From NCBI GenBank assembly GCA_031279735.1, contig JAITHX010000219.1, forward strand, positions 1 through 15,555: a stretch of DNA of 15,555 bases, in the 5' to 3' direction. The translations under genes were made by a program, and so were the position numbers. Shown in pieces: positions 14,435 through 15,555 of the stretch; the first letter of the stretch is position 1, and the number at the start of each line of letters is the position of its first letter. The stretch is from Prevotellaceae bacterium. Lineage in GTDB: Bacteria; Bacteroidota; Bacteroidia; Bacteroidales; UBA932. The notes below the pieces were generated by a model. The model ran no database searches. It had not been told where the DNA came from and saw only the letters and a program-made list of their open reading frames with translations.

Positions 14435-15349
14435 ATGAAGTCATTAGGATTAAATTTTACACGCTCGGCTTTTGCCGTTCTACTTATTGCCCTCTTTGTC
14501 AGCAGGGGCGACGCCAAGTTGAAAGAACTTCCGGCGATCAAAAGCTTTAAAAACTTCAGCATTGCCAAAAACAATGTTAGTTCGGTGAAATACACCGTCT
14601 ATGAACCCGTCGTTTCCAACGGAGCCGCAACGAAGGGCAACATGGCGGATTTCGCCGTCGAAATCTTTTTCGATGCCTCGGGCAACAGAACAAAGGAAAT
14701 CGTCTATCACATCGAAACCGGAAAGATAGAAACCATTACCTCGTGGTCGTACAACCAGACCGGCGGAACAGTGGTCGAATCCAGAACCAACGCCCGAAAC
14801 GAGCCGATTTATCGAATCGAGTACCTCCTCAACAAAAAAGCCGGCACCGTGCTGGCGAAGAAATTCGAATCCATTACCGACAAGGACGGGGAGCGCTACG
14901 AAATCTTCGTTTCCGAAGAACTCTGGTCCGAACTGCCCAAATCGAAAGCGGTATCCTGCCGGAAAACGCTTTTCAGCCCCGCCGACGGAAAGGCGACCCG
15001 GCAGTCGCTTAAGGAACTTCCGGTCGAGAAACCCTTCTCGCTCTACACCCTCATGGACGAATATTCGGCTCCCGTCGATTGCGTATGGCTTTCCGACTAC
15101 CTGACAAAGCTCCTCAAAACCACTTCGGGGAAAAGCCGCAAGGAAAAAATTTTCGACGGAACCTCCGTTCAGTATGCCGCAAAGAAGAAACTCCTCGTTT
15201 CCGTCAAAAACTTCGGAACCGACAGAAAGCTTACCCGCGAAACCGCATACTCCTACGAACTCGACGCAAACAAGAACTGGGTTAAGCTACTCCAGAAAAA
15301 CGCCGATAAACCCGAATTTATCGTCGAACGCACTATAAATTACCGTTAA
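14435..15349 (+). CDS. Secreted protein of unknown function, 304 aa
   Basis: I do not recognise a named family. A signal peptide (about residues 1-27, ending GDA) implies export to the periplasm or beyond; there is no lipobox. The rest is predicted to be beta-rich, with alternating short strands such as VEIFFDASGNRTKEIVYH (75-92), WSYNQTGGTVVESRTN (104-119) and IYRIEYLL. The C-terminal ELDANKNWVKLLQKN...VERTINYR (275-304) resembles the D-x-x-GNW-x-K...ER-x-I-x-Y endings found in many Bacteroidota exported proteins with YD/RHS-like strands. That resemblance is from memory. Two cysteines (175, 216) could form a disulfide. AGGATAATAAAG before the ATG may help translation. It is a single gene with its own promoter-like box, and another promoter follows it. 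Confidence 0.72.
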   Translation: MKSLGLNFTRSAFAVLLIALFVSRGDAKLKELPAIKSFKNFSIAKNNVSSVKYTVYEPVVSNGAATKGNMADFAVEIFFDASGNRTKEIVYHIETGKIETITSWSYNQTGGTVVESRTNARNEPIYRIEYLLNKKAGTVLAKKFESITDKDGERYEIFVSEELWSELPKSKAVSCRKTLFSPADGKATRQSLKELPVEKPFSLYTLMDEYSAPVDCVWLSDYLTKLLKTTSGKSRKEKIFDGTSVQYAAKKKLLVSVKNFGTDRKLTRETAYSYELDANKNWVKLLQKNADKPEFIVERTINYR

Positions 15350-15429
15350 ACTCTCTTTAACAAAAATAAGCATAAAGTTAATTAACGTTAAATAGTAGCA
15401 TTTGTTAGCAGTAGTTTAGAAATTAGTTG

Positions 15430-15437
15430 TACCTTTG
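15430..15437 (+). promoter_or_regulatory. TAnnTTTG -7 box for the gene at the right edge
   Basis: TACCTTTG matches the -7 consensus and is followed by CACTG. A TTTG at 15401-15404 is 25 nt upstream, longer than the usual spacer. Transcription would start near 15444. Confidence 0.55.
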
Positions 15438-15511
15438 CACTGTTTTTTAAACGCAAATAAAAAAGAATGTATAAAAATTTTAAACAAAAATATTTAATTA
15501 AATTCCAAATT

Positions 15512-15555
15512 ATGAAAAGAAAAAGTATTTTATTAACGATTGTAGCGCTCCTCTT
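15512..15555 (+). CDS. Start of an exported protein, truncated by the window edge
   Basis: Only MKRKSILLTIVALL is visible, a basic start followed by a hydrophobic stretch typical of a signal peptide. An in-frame ATG at 15467 would add 15 residues (MYKNFKQKYLIKFQI); I prefer 15512 because the signal peptide begins there. The promoter-like box at 15430 fits either start. The product cannot be identified from 14 residues. Confidence 0.6.
   Translation, partial: MKRKSILLTIVALL

Overview
The window looks like a piece of a Bacteroidota chromosome, probably Bacteroidales. The evidence is a SusC/SusD outer-membrane pair followed by a BACON-type lipoprotein, several promoters of the TAnnTTTG type used by this phylum, weak Shine-Dalgarno sequences, and small secreted Sel1 and WG repeat proteins. 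I cannot name the genus. The genes are moderately GC-rich, while the spaces between them are AT-rich and unusually full of short dispersed repeats and palindromes.

Layout. Positions 1-1570 hold two small secreted repeat proteins on the minus strand: a Sel1-repeat protein (160-732) and a WG-repeat protein (941-1570). Repeats lie around and between them. Positions 1756-2211 are a 456-bp element with perfect 20-bp terminal inverted repeats and no coding capacity that I believe. Positions 2297-5755 are a two-gene unit, alaS (alanyl-tRNA synthetase) and an aroE-like shikimate dehydrogenase. The end of the second gene reads into a dispersed repeat. Positions 5690-6440 are a repeat hub of AATTACG arrays, a 235-bp quasi-palindrome and other inverted repeats.

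Positions 6449-12851 form one apparent nutrient-uptake operon: a good promoter, a leader of about 450 nt carrying a 24-unit GA microsatellite and an intrinsic-terminator hairpin, then susC, susD and a BACON lipoprotein, closed by a strong terminator. SusC would be the TonB-dependent transporter, SusD its surface lid and binding lipoprotein, and the BACON protein an accessory surface binder. No glycoside hydrolase, sigma/anti-sigma pair or hybrid sensor is present, so the substrate cannot be inferred.

Positions 12880-13930 are a second repeat-rich gap: eight 23-bp tandem repeats, a perfect 48-bp AT palindrome and a second copy of the terminal-inverted-repeat element in opposite orientation. 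Positions 14435-15349 encode a secreted protein of unknown function, and a further exported protein starts at 15512 and runs off the window.

The most interesting points are two. First, the GA tract lies between the susC promoter and a leader terminator, and gain of one unit would open a reading frame through that terminator. This suggests, but does not prove, a slippage-controlled attenuation switch. Second, the terminal-inverted-repeat element has an internal hairpin with a compensatory base-pair change between its two copies.
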